A model generated the notes under the pieces. It saw only the letters and a program-made list of their open reading frames with translations. It did no database searches and was not told the origin of the DNA. Below, piece by piece: positions 8,874-18,836 of a DNA stretch of 64,000 bases (position 1 is its first letter; each line of letters opens with the position of its first letter). The DNA comes from Pontibacter flavimaris (GTDB lineage: Bacteria; Bacteroidota; Bacteroidia; Cytophagales; Hymenobacteraceae): assembly GCF_001907195.1 (NCBI RefSeq), contig NZ_LVWA01000002.1, positions 186,001-250,000 of the forward strand, given 5' to 3'. Position numbers and translations under genes: made by a program.

Positions 8874-9569
8874 CTACACGGTAAAGTATGTTTCCAGCTC
8901 GCGCAGGGTGTTTTCGTTTGTCTGCATGTCCTGCACCAGATGGCCTTTCTCCAGTATCATGATGCGCTCGCATACTTCAATTACGTGGCTCAGGTCGTGG
9001 CTGGAGATGAGCATGGTCATGTGCTTCTGCTCGCGCAGGAGGCGCAGCAGGTTCTTCAGGCGGATCTGGGAGCTGGGGTCGAGGTTGGCGAAAGGCTCGT
9101 CCAGGATCAGCAGCTCGGGGTTGGAGAGCGCGGCGGCGGCAATGCCGATCTTCTTCTGGTTGCCCTTCGAGAAGTCGCGGATATACTTGCGCTGGTTCAG
9201 GATCTCGTCATTAAAAAAATCCATAAACGGCAGCAAGCGCTCGCTTACGTCGCCGTCCGAGAGGCCGTGCAGGTCGGCTATGAACTTAAAGTACTCCTCC
9301 GCCGTCAGGTAATCGATCAGGAAGCCCTCGTCCAGGTGCGAGCCGGTGTATACTTTCCAGTCTTCGCTCTGCGCCACGTTCAAACCTTTTGCGTATACTT
9401 CGCCCTTGCTTGGCCGGATCAGGTCCAGGATCATGCGGAACAGCGTGGTTTTGCCCGCCCCGTTGTTGCCCACCAAGCCCACGGCCTCGCCGGCTGCAAT
9501 CGTCAGCTCCGGAATGTTCACCACTACCTTGCCGCTGTATACTTTCTCGATGTTCTTTATCGCTATCAT
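8874..9569 (-). CDS. ABC transporter ATP-binding protein
   Basis: A 231-aa ATPase subunit. The Walker A motif GNNGAGKTT is at residues 34-42, a degenerate signature SKGNQ at 134-138, Walker B LLILDEP at 153-159 with catalytic Glu158, and the H-loop His191 (SSHD). The short length and the SKGNQ signature fit the exporter-type subfamily seen with large multi-TM permeases. It is transcribed 51 bp after the DUF5687 membrane gene at 9621-11096, so the two form one transporter; the substrate is unknown. Confidence 0.92.
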   Translation of the reverse strand: MIAIKNIEKVYSGKVVVNIPELTIAAGEAVGLVGNNGAGKTTLFRMILDLIRPSKGEVYAKGLNVAQSEDWKVYTGSHLDEGFLIDYLTAEEYFKFIADLHGLSDGDVSERLLPFMDFFNDEILNQRKYIRDFSKGNQKKIGIAAAALSNPELLILDEPFANLDPSSQIRLKNLLRLLREQKHMTMLISSHDLSHVIEVCERIMILEKGHLVQDMQTNENTLRELETYFTV

Positions 9570-9620
9570 GTTGTTCTTTTATCAATGATGAAACCTCTGA
9601 TTTATACTTTTATACTTTGC

Positions 9621-11096
9621 CTACTGCTGCCTGAAGCCGGTAGCCAGTTTATACTTGTGCTTCACAAACCAACTGGCCGACCACCGCAGCAGCTGCTTCT
9701 GCATCGCAAAACCGACCAGTCCGATCAACCCGATCGCGGCCACGCCTATATAGGGTGCTCCCATAAACTTAAAGGGCAGGTAGAGTAGCATGGGGATCAG
9801 AATCATCGGGACCATCATGATGAACCGGGAGGCGCCTACCCCCTGCCAGTTAAAGGCCGAGCCCTTGCTCAGGTCCAGGCGGGAGGTGTTGTAAACGGAG
9901 AAAAAGAAGATGAGGAACACGTTAATCCCGATGTTAAAGAGCAATGCGGCCGTGTTTATAAGTATGATTTTGTAGCCAAACAGCCCGTAAGGGAGCGTCA
10001 GCAGGTAAGACAGCACCGCAACGGGAACAAAAATCCAGAACTTGGCGGCGTAGAACTGGTATGGCGAAATGCGGCGGGTAAGGATGGCATCGAAGTGGGC
10101 GCTCTGCCAGCTCGGCACAAACTGCCCGTAGCTAAAGATCGGCATACCCGTAATCATGATTCCCACGAAAATCAGTATCGCGAAATCATCCATGTACTTT
10201 TCGTTACGGTAGAAAATGAGGCCGTAGAAGAGGAAAAGCACCGACATCGTAACCAGCGACTTTGAGCGCTTGTGCCGCCAGATCAGTTTCAGTTCCAGTT
10301 CGATCAGCTTTCCCAACTCCCCGAAGCGGCTCAGGAAGGCGATGCCCCTGCCCTCTGCCACAGTCTGCCGGCGCACCGTCAGCTCCTCGGGGTAGGTATG
10401 GGCTTTGAGGTAACTGTAGTTCAGCAGGTAGGCGCCGGCCACCAGAAACACCGGCACCACCGCCAGCCAGGGTTGCTGCAGCACCGCCGCAAAAACAGCC
10501 TGCGACACCTTGTAGAGCGAGAACACATCCAGGTAATCCAGCAACATCAGCCCAGCCACTACCAGACCAAACAGCAGTGTAAGCACAGGCTTGGTACTGA
10601 GTTGCCGCTTAAAGTATAGCAGCAGGAAGTTATTGAAAAACGTAAGGCCGAGGATGGCGAACAGCCAGGCCAGCGCGGCTCCCGTGCCGTACTCCGGCAT
10701 CACACCCATTATCATGAAGGGCACGAAGATCAGCAGGAAAAGCAGGTTAAACATGCTGGGCACCGACTTCAGCAGCAAAAAGTGTATCAGGTTGCGCTTG
10801 TGCAGCGGCAGGTGCAGGTAAGGCTGCACCGCCAGCACCGGCAGCTCCTGCAGCAGAAAACGGAAAAACAGGTCGATGAGGAAATAGAACAGCAACGCGC
10901 CATTCACCACCGCCACTGCCGACTGCCCCGGCACCACCTCTGCCAGAAGCTTGTGCAACGCAAAGCCCAGGACCAGGAAAATGGCCCCAAAGTATAAGAT
11001 CAGCAGGCCCATGATGATGTTGAGCACCAGCCCCTTCTGGAAGACAGAGGAACGGTAGTTTGCTTTCCATTGGTGTGAGAGTAAGGTTAGAAGCAT
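9621..11096 (-). CDS. DUF5687 family ABC permease-like membrane protein
   Basis: A 491-aa polytopic membrane protein with about 12 hydrophobic segments in two halves and a basic cytoplasmic loop around residues 230-275 (EELTVRRQTVAEGRG). It belongs to the Bacteroidota DUF5687 family, whose genes sit next to ABC ATPase genes, as here. It probably forms the membrane part of an exporter with the ATPase at 8874-9569. No periplasmic adaptor or outer-membrane factor is adjacent. Confidence 0.85.
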   Translation of the reverse strand: MLLTLLSHQWKANYRSSVFQKGLVLNIIMGLLILYFGAIFLVLGFALHKLLAEVVPGQSAVAVVNGALLFYFLIDLFFRFLLQELPVLAVQPYLHLPLHKRNLIHFLLLKSVPSMFNLLFLLIFVPFMIMGVMPEYGTGAALAWLFAILGLTFFNNFLLLYFKRQLSTKPVLTLLFGLVVAGLMLLDYLDVFSLYKVSQAVFAAVLQQPWLAVVPVFLVAGAYLLNYSYLKAHTYPEELTVRRQTVAEGRGIAFLSRFGELGKLIELELKLIWRHKRSKSLVTMSVLFLFYGLIFYRNEKYMDDFAILIFVGIMITGMPIFSYGQFVPSWQSAHFDAILTRRISPYQFYAAKFWIFVPVAVLSYLLTLPYGLFGYKIILINTAALLFNIGINVFLIFFFSVYNTSRLDLSKGSAFNWQGVGASRFIMMVPMILIPMLLYLPFKFMGAPYIGVAAIGLIGLVGFAMQKQLLRWSASWFVKHKYKLATGFRQQ

Positions 11097-11497
11097 AGGG
11101 TTGACTTGTGAGTATATCGTTTTCTAAATATGCCCAGAAGTATGCTCTTATTCAAGCGCAACCGACCTTTTTTAGACTAACCCATGAAAAACTTATACTT
11201 ACAAGGTTCCGTCTCCGATGAATAAGTACATGGGAGGTCTGGGAATCCTCAGGATCAGTAGCTGTAGTGGCGGTCGAACTGCTCCTAACCCCTCCTTGGC
11301 TAAGGAAGGGAATTATCACCCCTCCCCAACCCTCCCCTAAGAACAGGGGAGGGAGCTTTTGCAGTACCAAATCAAACCACCCCTACCCCTCAGAGCTGCG
11401 CTCGCTACCTTCGAACTCTCGTTCTCGGTAGTCCAAGGAGGGGAACTCTGTAACTGCTATAACCAAAGTATAAATTCTATAGCCGCTGTCCTCGCGC

Positions 11498-11517
11498 GGA
11501 CAGGTCGCGACCTGTCC
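11498..11517. repeat. 20-bp palindrome GGACAGGTCGCGACCTGTCC (copy 1)
   Basis: A perfect 20-bp palindrome. A second perfect copy lies at 45618-45637 and a one-base variant at 32268-32287, each inside a composite island and each flanked by CGCG and an AAGTATA heptamer. The shared flanks show that the copies are related and did not arise independently. Confidence 0.85.
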
Positions 11518-11642
11518 CTACAAAGTATAAACCCACCCCAACCCCTCCAAGGAGGGGAATTTATACTTATTAGTATGCTTTCCTGTCATCTCGAGCAGGG
11601 CGAGAGATCTCTCATTTCATTCGAGATGACAGTAAGGCCGTA

Positions 11643-11879
11643 GCTATCGAACTGATTCCAGCCTTTGGGTTGAGCGCCTATGCGAGTTTTTCCGGTGCCG
11701 AACGCTAGTGAGGCAGCCCGAGGCACGAGGGCAGGAAAAGCTCCCAGCGCGATGCCCAAAGGCGAGGCCTCCCGGCCTTGAGGGAGCCAAAGTATGAAAT
11801 GAAGCGAGACGCTTGTAAGACTGAGGATCAGCGGCAGCTAGTAAAGATAGCTTGTGTCAAAATGCAGGAAGCGGCGGCT
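11643..11879 (+). repeat. 237-bp dispersed element, copy A (core type 1)
   Basis: It starts at GCTATCGAACTGAT and ends at GAAGCGGCGGCT. Constant parts include CCAGCCTTTGGGTTGAGCGCC near the left end in most copies, GCGCGATGCCCAAAGGCGAG in the middle and GAGGATCAGCGGCAGCTAGT near the right end. Its core reads GTTTTTCCGGTGCCGAACGC and then AGGCAGCCCGAGGCACGAGG, shared with copies B and E. Many internal segments can pair. It is non-coding. Confidence 0.85.
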
Positions 11880-12106
11880 CAAGGAAGTATACAATGGCAC
11901 AAGCGGACGCTCCGAAACTTTCAGCTTGCGCCAGGGAAAGTATAAAGTAAAGTATAGCAGCAAGTATGAAACTATGGCTTTTCAAGCCAGTCAAGTTGCA
12001 AACTCGACCTCATCGTAGGATACAAGTCTGAAGACTTGCACCATGGAAAAAGACAGTTATAAATTATAGCTCAAGTATAAAGTATACCTATCGAAGTATA
12101 AAGAAA

Positions 12107-12328
12107 CTACTTCACCGGATCATACCCGCTTCCGCCCCAGGGATGGCAGCGCCCGATGCGCTTGAGCGCCAGCCAGCCGCCTTTAAACGGGCCATACTTG
12201 TTCACCGCGTCCACGGCGTACTGCGAGCAGGTAGGCGTATAGCGGCAGGCAGCCGGCGTGAGCGGCGAGATCATGTGCTGGTACACCCACACCAGGGCAA
12301 GTACGACTTTTTTTAATATCCAGGTCAT
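12107..12328 (-). CDS. yidD: YidD, membrane protein insertion efficiency factor
   Basis: A 73-aa protein with the complete YidD signature: an amphipathic N-terminal helix ([20 protein letters not shown]), the [11 protein letters not shown] block with two cysteines, and [16 protein letters not shown] at the C-terminus. YidD is a cytoplasmic-face membrane protein that assists YidC in inserting inner-membrane proteins. It is not next to rnpA or yidC here, unlike in many genomes. It is divergent from the S46 peptidase gene. Confidence 0.95.
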   Translation of the reverse strand: MTWILKKVVLALVWVYQHMISPLTPAACRYTPTCSQYAVDAVNKYGPFKGGWLALKRIGRCHPWGGSGYDPVK

Positions 12329-12384
12329 AGCTACTTTGCGGCAGAGACCGCGTATGATTTACAGCAAAAGGCGGCAAGTTTTGC

Positions 12385-12392
12385 TAAATTTG
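12385..12392 (+). promoter_or_regulatory. Candidate -7 box (TAAATTTG) for the S46 peptidase gene
   Basis: TAAATTTG matches the Bacteroidota -7 consensus TAnnTTTG exactly and ends 30 bp before the ATG at 12423. A weak -33 candidate (TTTA at 12358-12361) is 23 bp upstream, slightly beyond the usual spacing. Confidence 0.5.
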
Positions 12393-12422
12393 CCACGGTT
12401 TAACTAATCTAAACAAATTTCC

Positions 12423-14756
12423 ATGTTAAAAAGAATCCTTTCACTCCTCCTTTTAGTCTCGCTGAGCACGCCGTTCGCGGCCAAGGCAGACGAAGGTATG
12501 TGGTTGCCGATGCTCATCAAGCGTCTGAACTACACCGATATGCAGAAGCAGGGACTTCAGCTGACAGCCGAAGAAATCTACTCTGTCAATAATTCGAGCC
12601 TGAAGGATGCCATCGTGCAGTTCGGTGGCTTCTGTACCGGCGAGTTCGTCTCCCCGGAAGGTCTGCTACTCACCAACCACCACTGCGGGTACGGCCAGAT
12701 CCAGTCGCACTCCACGCCTGAAAAAGATTACCTGACCAACGGTTTCTGGGCTACTTCCAAAGACCAGGAGCTGCCAAACGAGGGCCTGTTTGTGGACATC
12801 CTGCACTACATGGACGATGTGTCGGCCAAAGTTCTGGAAGGTATCGACAACAACACGCCGGAAGAGCAGCGCGCCCAACTGATTGCCCAGCGTACGCAGG
12901 CACTGGCCAAAGAGGCTTCTGAGAACGGCAAGTACGTAACGTATGTGCGTGATTTCTTCAATGGCAACGAATTTTACCTGTTCGTCTACAATCGGTATAC
13001 CGACGTGCGCCTGGTAGGTGCTCCGCCATCTTCTATTGGTAAGTTCGGTGGCGATACGGATAACTGGATGTGGCCACGCCATACCGGCGACTTTTCGATG
13101 TTCCGCGTGTACATGGCGCCGGATGGCTCTCCTGCCACGTACAGCAAGAGCAACGTGCCTTACAAGCCAGCCCACCACCTGCCCATCAACATCGGCGACA
13201 AAGATCCGGGCGACTTTGCCATGGTTTTTGGCTTCCCGGGCCGCACCAAGCGTTTCATGACCTCGCACGGCCTGAAACTGGAAGTAAACCAGCTCAACAA
13301 CTCCCGCATTAAGCTGCGCGAGAAAAAGCTGGATATCTGGAAAAATGAGATGGATAAGAGCGACGACACGCGCATCAAGTATGCCTCCAAGTATGCCTCT
13401 ACCTCCAATTACTACAAATACTCCATCGGCCAGAACGAAGGTATCAAGCGCATGCGCACTATCGAGGGTAAAATTGCCGACGAGGATAAGTTCCAGTCCT
13501 GGGCCAACGCCGACGCCGAGCGCAAAGCTACCTACGGCAACGTGATGAGCGACATTGCTGACGCCTATGCCACCATCGAGAAGTATAACCTGGGCTCGGT
13601 GTACCTGAACGAAGCCGTGCTGGGCACGGAAGCGCTGCTGATGGCTTACCGCCTGACGCCGGTTTACAACGCCCTGAAGTCGGGTAACGCGGCCGCTGCC
13701 AGGAAAGCAGCTGAGGACGTAAAACCGCGCGTAGACGCTTTCTTTAAAGACTACCACCTGCCAGCCGACAAGAAGGTGTTTGCTGCTATGATGAAGGCCT
13801 ACCACGAGGACATCGCCAAAGACCAGCAGCCAGAAGCCTTCAAAAAGCTGGTGCAAAAGTATAAAGGCAACTTCGAGAAACTGGCCGACCACGTATATAG
13901 CAACTCCATTGTGGTGAACGAGCAGAAACTCAACAGCTTCCTGCAGAATCCAACCCAAAAGGCGCTTGATAACGACCCGGCTTTCCAGATCGTGAGCTCC
14001 ATTGTGGACAACTACAGAAACAACATCGCACCGAAAGTAGCTGAAAGCGAGGCCAAACTGGCCAAAGCCAACCGCCTGTACGTAGCCGGCCTGCGCCTGA
14101 TGAACCCGGACAAAGTATTTTATCCGGATGCTAACTCCACCATCCGCCTGAGCTACGGTTCCGTGAAAGGCTACAGCCCGCAGGATGGGGTGGAGTACAG
14201 CTACTATACTACCCTGGAAGGCACTATGGCCAAGGAAGACCCAAGCAACGAGGAGTTCATCATTCCGGCCAAGCTCAAGCAGCTGTATGAAGCCAAAGAC
14301 TACGGCCGCTACGCCAACTCCAAAGGCGAGCTGGTGGTTAACTTCATCACCGACAACGACATCACGGGCGGCAACTCCGGTTCTCCGGTGATCAACGGCA
14401 AAGGCGAGCTCATCGGCCTGGCCTTCGACGGCAACTGGGAAGCCATGACCGGCGACCTGGTATACGACCCGGACTACAAACGCTGCATCAACGTGGACTC
14501 GCGCTACGTGCTCTTCCTGATCGAAAAGTATGCCGGTGCCACCAACCTGATCAACGAGATGACGATCGTGGACGGCGAGAACCCAGGCCCAAGCGAAGCT
14601 GCCACAGCTAAAGCAGAAGAAGCCGCCACGCCGCAGGCCGAGCTGCTGAAATCAGTTGTAGAAGAGGCCCGGCAAAACCTGAAGCAAGGCAAAACCGAGT
14701 TTAAGGTAGATAAGAAACAAGGCAAAGCCAGAGTTAAACTGCAGGTGAAGGACTAA
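12423..14756 (+). CDS. S46 family dipeptidyl-peptidase (DPP7/DPP11-like)
   Basis: A 777-aa secreted serine peptidase with an N-terminal signal peptide (cleavage near AAKA). S46 enzymes remove dipeptides from peptide N-termini in the periplasm. The trypsin-like histidine lies in TNHHCG (His86/87) and the nucleophile in GGNSGSP (Ser652). Position +18 from that serine is Gly, as in DPP7-type enzymes that prefer hydrophobic residues; DPP11-type enzymes have Arg there. The specificity is therefore inferred. The C-terminal 45 residues are Lys/Ala/Glu-rich, beyond the usual catalytic region. Confidence 0.95.
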   Translation: MLKRILSLLLLVSLSTPFAAKADEGMWLPMLIKRLNYTDMQKQGLQLTAEEIYSVNNSSLKDAIVQFGGFCTGEFVSPEGLLLTNHHCGYGQIQSHSTPEKDYLTNGFWATSKDQELPNEGLFVDILHYMDDVSAKVLEGIDNNTPEEQRAQLIAQRTQALAKEASENGKYVTYVRDFFNGNEFYLFVYNRYTDVRLVGAPPSSIGKFGGDTDNWMWPRHTGDFSMFRVYMAPDGSPATYSKSNVPYKPAHHLPINIGDKDPGDFAMVFGFPGRTKRFMTSHGLKLEVNQLNNSRIKLREKKLDIWKNEMDKSDDTRIKYASKYASTSNYYKYSIGQNEGIKRMRTIEGKIADEDKFQSWANADAERKATYGNVMSDIADAYATIEKYNLGSVYLNEAVLGTEALLMAYRLTPVYNALKSGNAAAARKAAEDVKPRVDAFFKDYHLPADKKVFAAMMKAYHEDIAKDQQPEAFKKLVQKYKGNFEKLADHVYSNSIVVNEQKLNSFLQNPTQKALDNDPAFQIVSSIVDNYRNNIAPKVAESEAKLAKANRLYVAGLRLMNPDKVFYPDANSTIRLSYGSVKGYSPQDGVEYSYYTTLEGTMAKEDPSNEEFIIPAKLKQLYEAKDYGRYANSKGELVVNFITDNDITGGNSGSPVINGKGELIGLAFDGNWEAMTGDLVYDPDYKRCINVDSRYVLFLIEKYAGATNLINEMTIVDGENPGPSEAATAKAEEAATPQAELLKSVVEEARQNLKQGKTEFKVDKKQGKARVKLQVKD

Positions 14757-14779
14757 GCATCTGTCTTGTTAAAGTATAA

Positions 14780-14812
14780 ACATCGGCGCTGGGGCATCCT
14801 CAGCGCCGATGT
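14780..14812 (+). terminator. Rho-independent terminator of the S46 gene
   Basis: A 12-bp perfect stem (ACATCGGCGCTG / CAGCGCCGATGT) with a 9-nt loop, followed by TATTTTTATGCTTTTTT. It lies 23 bp after the stop codon. An AAGTATA heptamer overlaps its 5' edge. Confidence 0.85.
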
Positions 14813-14819
14813 TATTTTT

Positions 14820-15640
14820 ATGCTTTTTTCATAATACCAATCTGCAATTTTGTGTCCATCTAAGCCATACTTGCTGATGCTATACTTTATACTTGTCTGA
14901 ATCAGGATTTTCAGGATGAAGGGATCAACAGGATTTTATACTCCCCCGCTCTCTGGCGCAAGTCTCCAGACTTGTGTCCTTTAATGATATCGAGTTTGTA
15001 ACTCGATTGGCTTGAAAAGCCATATTTATACTTGGGCTATACTTGCTAAGTATAGAGTCCGCTTTCCCCTTTCTTGTCATCCTGAAAGGATCTTGTGGGC
15101 AAGCTGCATAAGCTTATTTTACTTCTTTTAGATTGACTGTAGTTATTATACATGTCGTTTATACTTTCCATAGCCGCTGCTTCCTTCCACTTGAGGCAAG
15201 CTATCCTTTCTAGCTGCCGCTGATCCTCTAGTTCCCATATACCTACCGTTGCACCTCCGGCTTTGGTGCTCTCAAGCCCGAGAGGGCTCGTTTTCCCGCT
15301 CGGCGCTGGGAGCTTTTCCTGCCCTCGTACCTCGGGCTGCCTCACTCACGTTCGTCACCGGAAAAACTCGCATAGGCGCCTCACAGAAAAACTGGGTATC
15401 ATTCGATAGCCGCTGCTGATGCAACTTGAGCCAAAGTGTCCCCTTGAGGACAAGTGAGAAGGGTAGTTCGAAGCTTGCGAGCATCGCTCAATAGGGGTGT
15501 TCTATACTTTGACTATAGCACTTTATACTTCAGCAAACAGTAATGGCAGGCTCCCCTCCTTAGATAAGGAGGGGTAGGGGTGGTTGGATAACCTTCTAAC
15601 TTCCCAACTCTCTAACTCCTCATCTGGCATTTCCATCAAA
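14820..15640. repeat. Composite repeat island 2 (reverse orientation)
   Basis: About 820 bp without a gene. From the left: small hairpins CAAGTCTCCAGACTTG (14959-14974) and ATCGAGTTTGTAACTCGAT (14989-15007), several TATACTT copies, the 239-bp element reversed (15172-15410), the CCCCTTGAGG module, then the ACCCCTCC-type module and an AACTCTCTAACT tract near 15590. This is the mirror image of the order in island 1. Confidence 0.82.
15172..15410 (-). repeat. 239-bp dispersed element, copy B (core type 1)
   Basis: A reversed copy of the island element. The words ATAGCCGCTGCT occur at both ends (about 15170 and 15406), a direct repeat that could be a duplicated target or a shared terminal module. 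The core matches copies A and E. The segment next to GCGCC has decayed compared with the CAACCCAAAGG seen in other copies. Confidence 0.82.
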
Positions 15641-15681
15641 TATTCCTTATCCTTGATGTTCGAACATTACTTAAACATTTC

Positions 15682-18018
15682 ATGAGATTGAATAAAACGT
15701 TCCCCCTGTTGCTTAGTCTGGCCTTGTTACTGGGGCTTGGCAGTGCCCAGGCGCAGAACCAGGTAGCAACTCCGGCCATTTCCATCATCCCCAAGCCGCA
15801 GCACCTGACGCCCCAGAGCGGCCACTTTACCCTCAATGCCGATACGAAAGTTCACGTGCCGGCTAAAAATGAGGAGCTCAAAAGTATCGCTGACCAGCTG
15901 GCCCAAAGTATAAAAACCGCTACCGGTGTGCAGCCGCAGGTGGTACAAAAAGACCCGAAGAAAAAGGCCAGAAACATCATCCAACTCAGCCTTACCACAG
16001 CCCCTGATACCTTAGGCAAGGAAGGCTATACGTTAGAAGTAACACCTGAGCAAATTATACTTGCCGCCAACCAGCCCAATGGGCTTTTTATCGGTTCCCA
16101 AACAATACAACAGCTGCTGCCGCCGCAGCCTACCAAGGCGCCGGTAACGATCCCTGCGGTAAGTATAGCCGATAAACCCCGCTACGAGTGGCGCGGCATG
16201 CACCTGGATGTGACGCGTCATTTCATGCCCGTGGAGTTTGTGAAGCAGTACATCGACTACCTGGCCATGCACAAGCTCAACACCTTCCACTGGCACCTGA
16301 CCGATGACCAGGGATGGCGCATCGAGATCAAAAAGCACCCGAAACTCACCGAGATTGGCGCCTGGCGCGACAGCACCCTGATCGGCCATTACTGGGATCT
16401 GCCCCAGACCTACGACGACAAACGCCACGGTGGTTTTTATACCCAGGAGCAGATAAAAGACGTGGTAAAGTATGCCCAAGAGCGCTACATCACGGTAGTT
16501 CCTGAAATTGAGATGCCGGGCCACGTCCTGGCCGCACTGGCAACCTATCCGGAGCTGGCCTGTACGGAAGGGCCGTTTAAAGTAGAAGGCAAGTGGGGCA
16601 TTTTCGATGATGTTTTCTGCGCCGGAAACGAGCAGACCTTTGCGTTTCTGGAGGATGTGCTGGTGGAAGTGATCGCCCTGTTCCCAAGCGAGTACATCCA
16701 CATTGGCGGCGACGAAGCCCCGAAAACCCGCTGGAAAGTATGCCCGAAGTGCCAGAAGCGCATCAAAGACGAAGGCCTGAAGGATGAGCACGAGCTGCAG
16801 AGCTATTTTGTCCAGCGCATGGAGAAGTTTTTGAACAGCAAAGGCCGTCAGATCATCGGCTGGGACGAGATCCTGGAAGGCGGGCTGGCCCCGAACGCGA
16901 CCGTGATGAGCTGGCGCGGCGAGAAAGGCGGCATTGAGGCAGCTAAGCAAAAGCACAACGTCATCATGACGCCCGGCAACTACGTATACTTCGACCACTA
17001 CCAGGGCGACCGGGAGCTGGAGCCGGTGACCATCCATGGCGCTAACCCGCTTTCGAGGGTTTACGCTTACAACCCTACGCCGGCAGAGCTTTCCAAAGAA
17101 GAGCAAAAGTACATCCTAGGCGCCCAGGCCAACGTTTGGACTGAGTATATGCCTAACCCGAAGCATGTGGAGTACATGGCCTTCCCGCGCATCGCGGCCC
17201 TGTCGGAAGTGCTCTGGACGCCGCTACACCTGAAAGACTGGGAAGACTTTAAAACGCGTATGCAGCAGCAGTACCAGCGCTACGATGCCATGGGCATAAA
17301 CTACGCCAAGAGTGCCTTCCAGGTGAAGCAGCAACTGCAGGTAGTTCCTGAGCGCAAGGCCGCCAAGGTGACGTTCACCACCGATGCTGCCGGAACCGAT
17401 ATTTTTTACACGCTCGATGGTTCTGAGCCAACAGCCCAATCGCAGAAGTATACCGGGCCGTTTGAGCTGACGAAAGCTGCCGTGATCAAGGCAGGTTCTT
17501 TTAAGGATGGCAAACTGATAGGCCAGGCCACAACCAAAGTTTTTGATGCTCATAAGGGCTTCAACCGCAAGGTAACGCTGGCCAGGGAGCCGCACCGCAG
17601 CTTCTCGCCGGGTACAGCCACTTTGGTAAACGGCCTCTACGGCACCACCGACCACTACGACGGTCACTGGCTGGGCTACCTGAAAAATGACCTGGAAGCC
17701 GTGATCGACCTGGAGCAGGTGCAGTCCATCTCTAGAATCAGCAGCTCTTACGTGCAGCACATCGGCTACCGCGTGTTCCTGCCTAAGCAGATAGAGTATG
17801 CCGTGTCGGAGGATGGCAAGAACTTTAAAACCGTGAAAGTGATCAGCAACACCGGCAAGGAAGAAGGTATCATGCGTAAAACGGTTGCCGCCGAGTTTCC
17901 GGCCACCAAGGCGCGCTATGTAAAGGTGACGGCCCGCAACGTGGGCATAGCCCCTGCCCAGTATCCTGTAGCCGGCCGCGAAACCTGGCTGCTGGTAGAT
18001 GAACTGAGCGTAGAGTAG
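15682..18018 (+). CDS. GH20 beta-N-acetylhexosaminidase
   Basis: A 778-aa exported enzyme (signal peptide ending SAQA) that releases terminal N-acetyl-glucosamine or -galactosamine from glycans. An N-terminal GH20b domain (about 30-150) is followed by the catalytic barrel. The catalytic pair is Asp344-Glu345 in GGDEAP; HWHLTDDQGWR and a WTEYM segment shape the substrate site. A chitobiase C-terminal domain (about 550-620) and a discoidin-like F5/8 type C domain (about 640-778) follow. It is probably periplasmic or surface-located. It is not in an operon with the SusCD genes downstream. Confidence 0.93.
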   Translation: MRLNKTFPLLLSLALLLGLGSAQAQNQVATPAISIIPKPQHLTPQSGHFTLNADTKVHVPAKNEELKSIADQLAQSIKTATGVQPQVVQKDPKKKARNIIQLSLTTAPDTLGKEGYTLEVTPEQIILAANQPNGLFIGSQTIQQLLPPQPTKAPVTIPAVSIADKPRYEWRGMHLDVTRHFMPVEFVKQYIDYLAMHKLNTFHWHLTDDQGWRIEIKKHPKLTEIGAWRDSTLIGHYWDLPQTYDDKRHGGFYTQEQIKDVVKYAQERYITVVPEIEMPGHVLAALATYPELACTEGPFKVEGKWGIFDDVFCAGNEQTFAFLEDVLVEVIALFPSEYIHIGGDEAPKTRWKVCPKCQKRIKDEGLKDEHELQSYFVQRMEKFLNSKGRQIIGWDEILEGGLAPNATVMSWRGEKGGIEAAKQKHNVIMTPGNYVYFDHYQGDRELEPVTIHGANPLSRVYAYNPTPAELSKEEQKYILGAQANVWTEYMPNPKHVEYMAFPRIAALSEVLWTPLHLKDWEDFKTRMQQQYQRYDAMGINYAKSAFQVKQQLQVVPERKAAKVTFTTDAAGTDIFYTLDGSEPTAQSQKYTGPFELTKAAVIKAGSFKDGKLIGQATTKVFDAHKGFNRKVTLAREPHRSFSPGTATLVNGLYGTTDHYDGHWLGYLKNDLEAVIDLEQVQSISRISSSYVQHIGYRVFLPKQIEYAVSEDGKNFKTVKVISNTGKEEGIMRKTVAAEFPATKARYVKVTARNVGIAPAQYPVAGRETWLLVDELSVE

Positions 18019-18045
18019 GTATAAAACAAATACCGATTGCACGGT

Positions 18046-18094
18046 TCCGGCCCCTTAAAAGGAAAGTTTATACTTCTCCTTTTAAGGGGCCGGA
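18046..18094. terminator. Long hairpin terminator of the GH20 gene
   Basis: An 18-bp perfect stem (TCCGGCCCCTTAAAAGGA and its complement) with a loop of about 13 nt that contains TATACTT. The segment TTATTTCATTATT follows. It lies 27 bp after the stop codon. Confidence 0.8.
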
Positions 18095-18790
18095 GTTATT
18101 TCATTATTCCAAGGAGCATCTCAGCAGCGCCGGGTCCAACCACCCCTAGCCCCTCCTTGTCTAAGGCGGGGAATTTAACCTCACCCCAGCCCTCCCCTAA
18201 AAACAGGAGAGGGAGTCCGGTTCAAACTGCATAGCAGGTGGCTATCGAACTGATCCCAGCCTTTGGGTTGAGCGCCTTGTGAGATTCCGGTGCCCTGCAA
18301 GGGCATTGCGACCGAAGGGTAGCAAAGGAAGGGAACACAGCGCGATGCCCGAAGGCGAGCCCTCTCGGGCTTGAGAGAGCCAAAGTATAAATGCAACAGT
18401 AGGTTTGTAAGGCTGGAGGATCAGCAGTTGCTAGTAAGTATAGCTTGGTTCAGGTTGCGGGAAGCGGTGGCTTAGGGAGGCACAAGCGGACGCTTGCGCC
18501 AGAGAAGTATAGAAGTATAGCAGCAAGTATAAACTGAAGTATAAAAGTATGGCTTACGCGGACTAGAAAGTCCGCAGCAGCAGTAGTTCCGGACACGGAT
18601 GTCCGAAACAGCACAAAGTATAAAGTATAGCTTAAGTATAAGTATGGCTCTGCGAGCCAGTTGGGTTGCAAACCCAACACCATAGTAGGCACGAGTTGCA
18701 AACTCGCGCCAGCGAGAGGGGCCTTGGATGAGGGAAAGGTAAAGCGGACGCTTGCGCCAGAGGAAGAGGATCGATAGGAATTAGCTATAA
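18095..18790. repeat. Composite repeat island 3
   Basis: No gene in about 700 bp between convergent genes. CCCCTCC modules (18140-18215) come first, then the 232-bp element (18241-18472), then a cluster of AAGTATA copies and hairpins: CAAGCGGACGCTTG (18483-18496), GCGGACTAGAAAGTCCGC (18558-18575), GGCTCTGCGAGCC (18647-18659), GTTGGGTTGCAAACCCAAC (18660-18678) and CGAGTTGCAAACTCG (18692-18706). This is the clearest hairpin series in the window. Confidence 0.85.
18241..18472 (+). repeat. 232-bp dispersed element, copy C (core type 2)
   Basis: It has the same ends as the other copies, but the core differs: GATTCCGGTGCC, a GCCCTGCAAGGGC hairpin, then GCGACCGAAGGGTAGCAAAG, shared with copy F only. 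The flanking constant segments still align, so the core has been exchanged rather than slowly diverged. Confidence 0.85.
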
Positions 18791-18836
18791 ACCTTATACT
18801 TCCATAGGAAGCCTAACTCATCAATCTCTTTATACT

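Larger units (their letters stand above)
11240..12106. repeat. Composite repeat island 1
   Basis: About 870 bp without a gene. In order: G+C-rich CCCCTCC modules (11285-11450), the palindrome at 11498-11517, an inverted pair CTGTCATCTCGA / TCGAGATGACAG (11583-11594, 11621-11632), the 237-bp element (11643-11879), then several AAGTATA copies mixed with small hairpins, including CAAGTCTGAAGACTTG at 12023-12038. Short frames here are products of the repeats, not genes. Confidence 0.85.

Noticed and set aside
11643..11879. The 240-bp element as an insertion-sequence remnant with transposase
   Set aside because: No transposase-like frame is present in any of the six copies. A non-autonomous element is still possible, but there is no evidence here for an IS.
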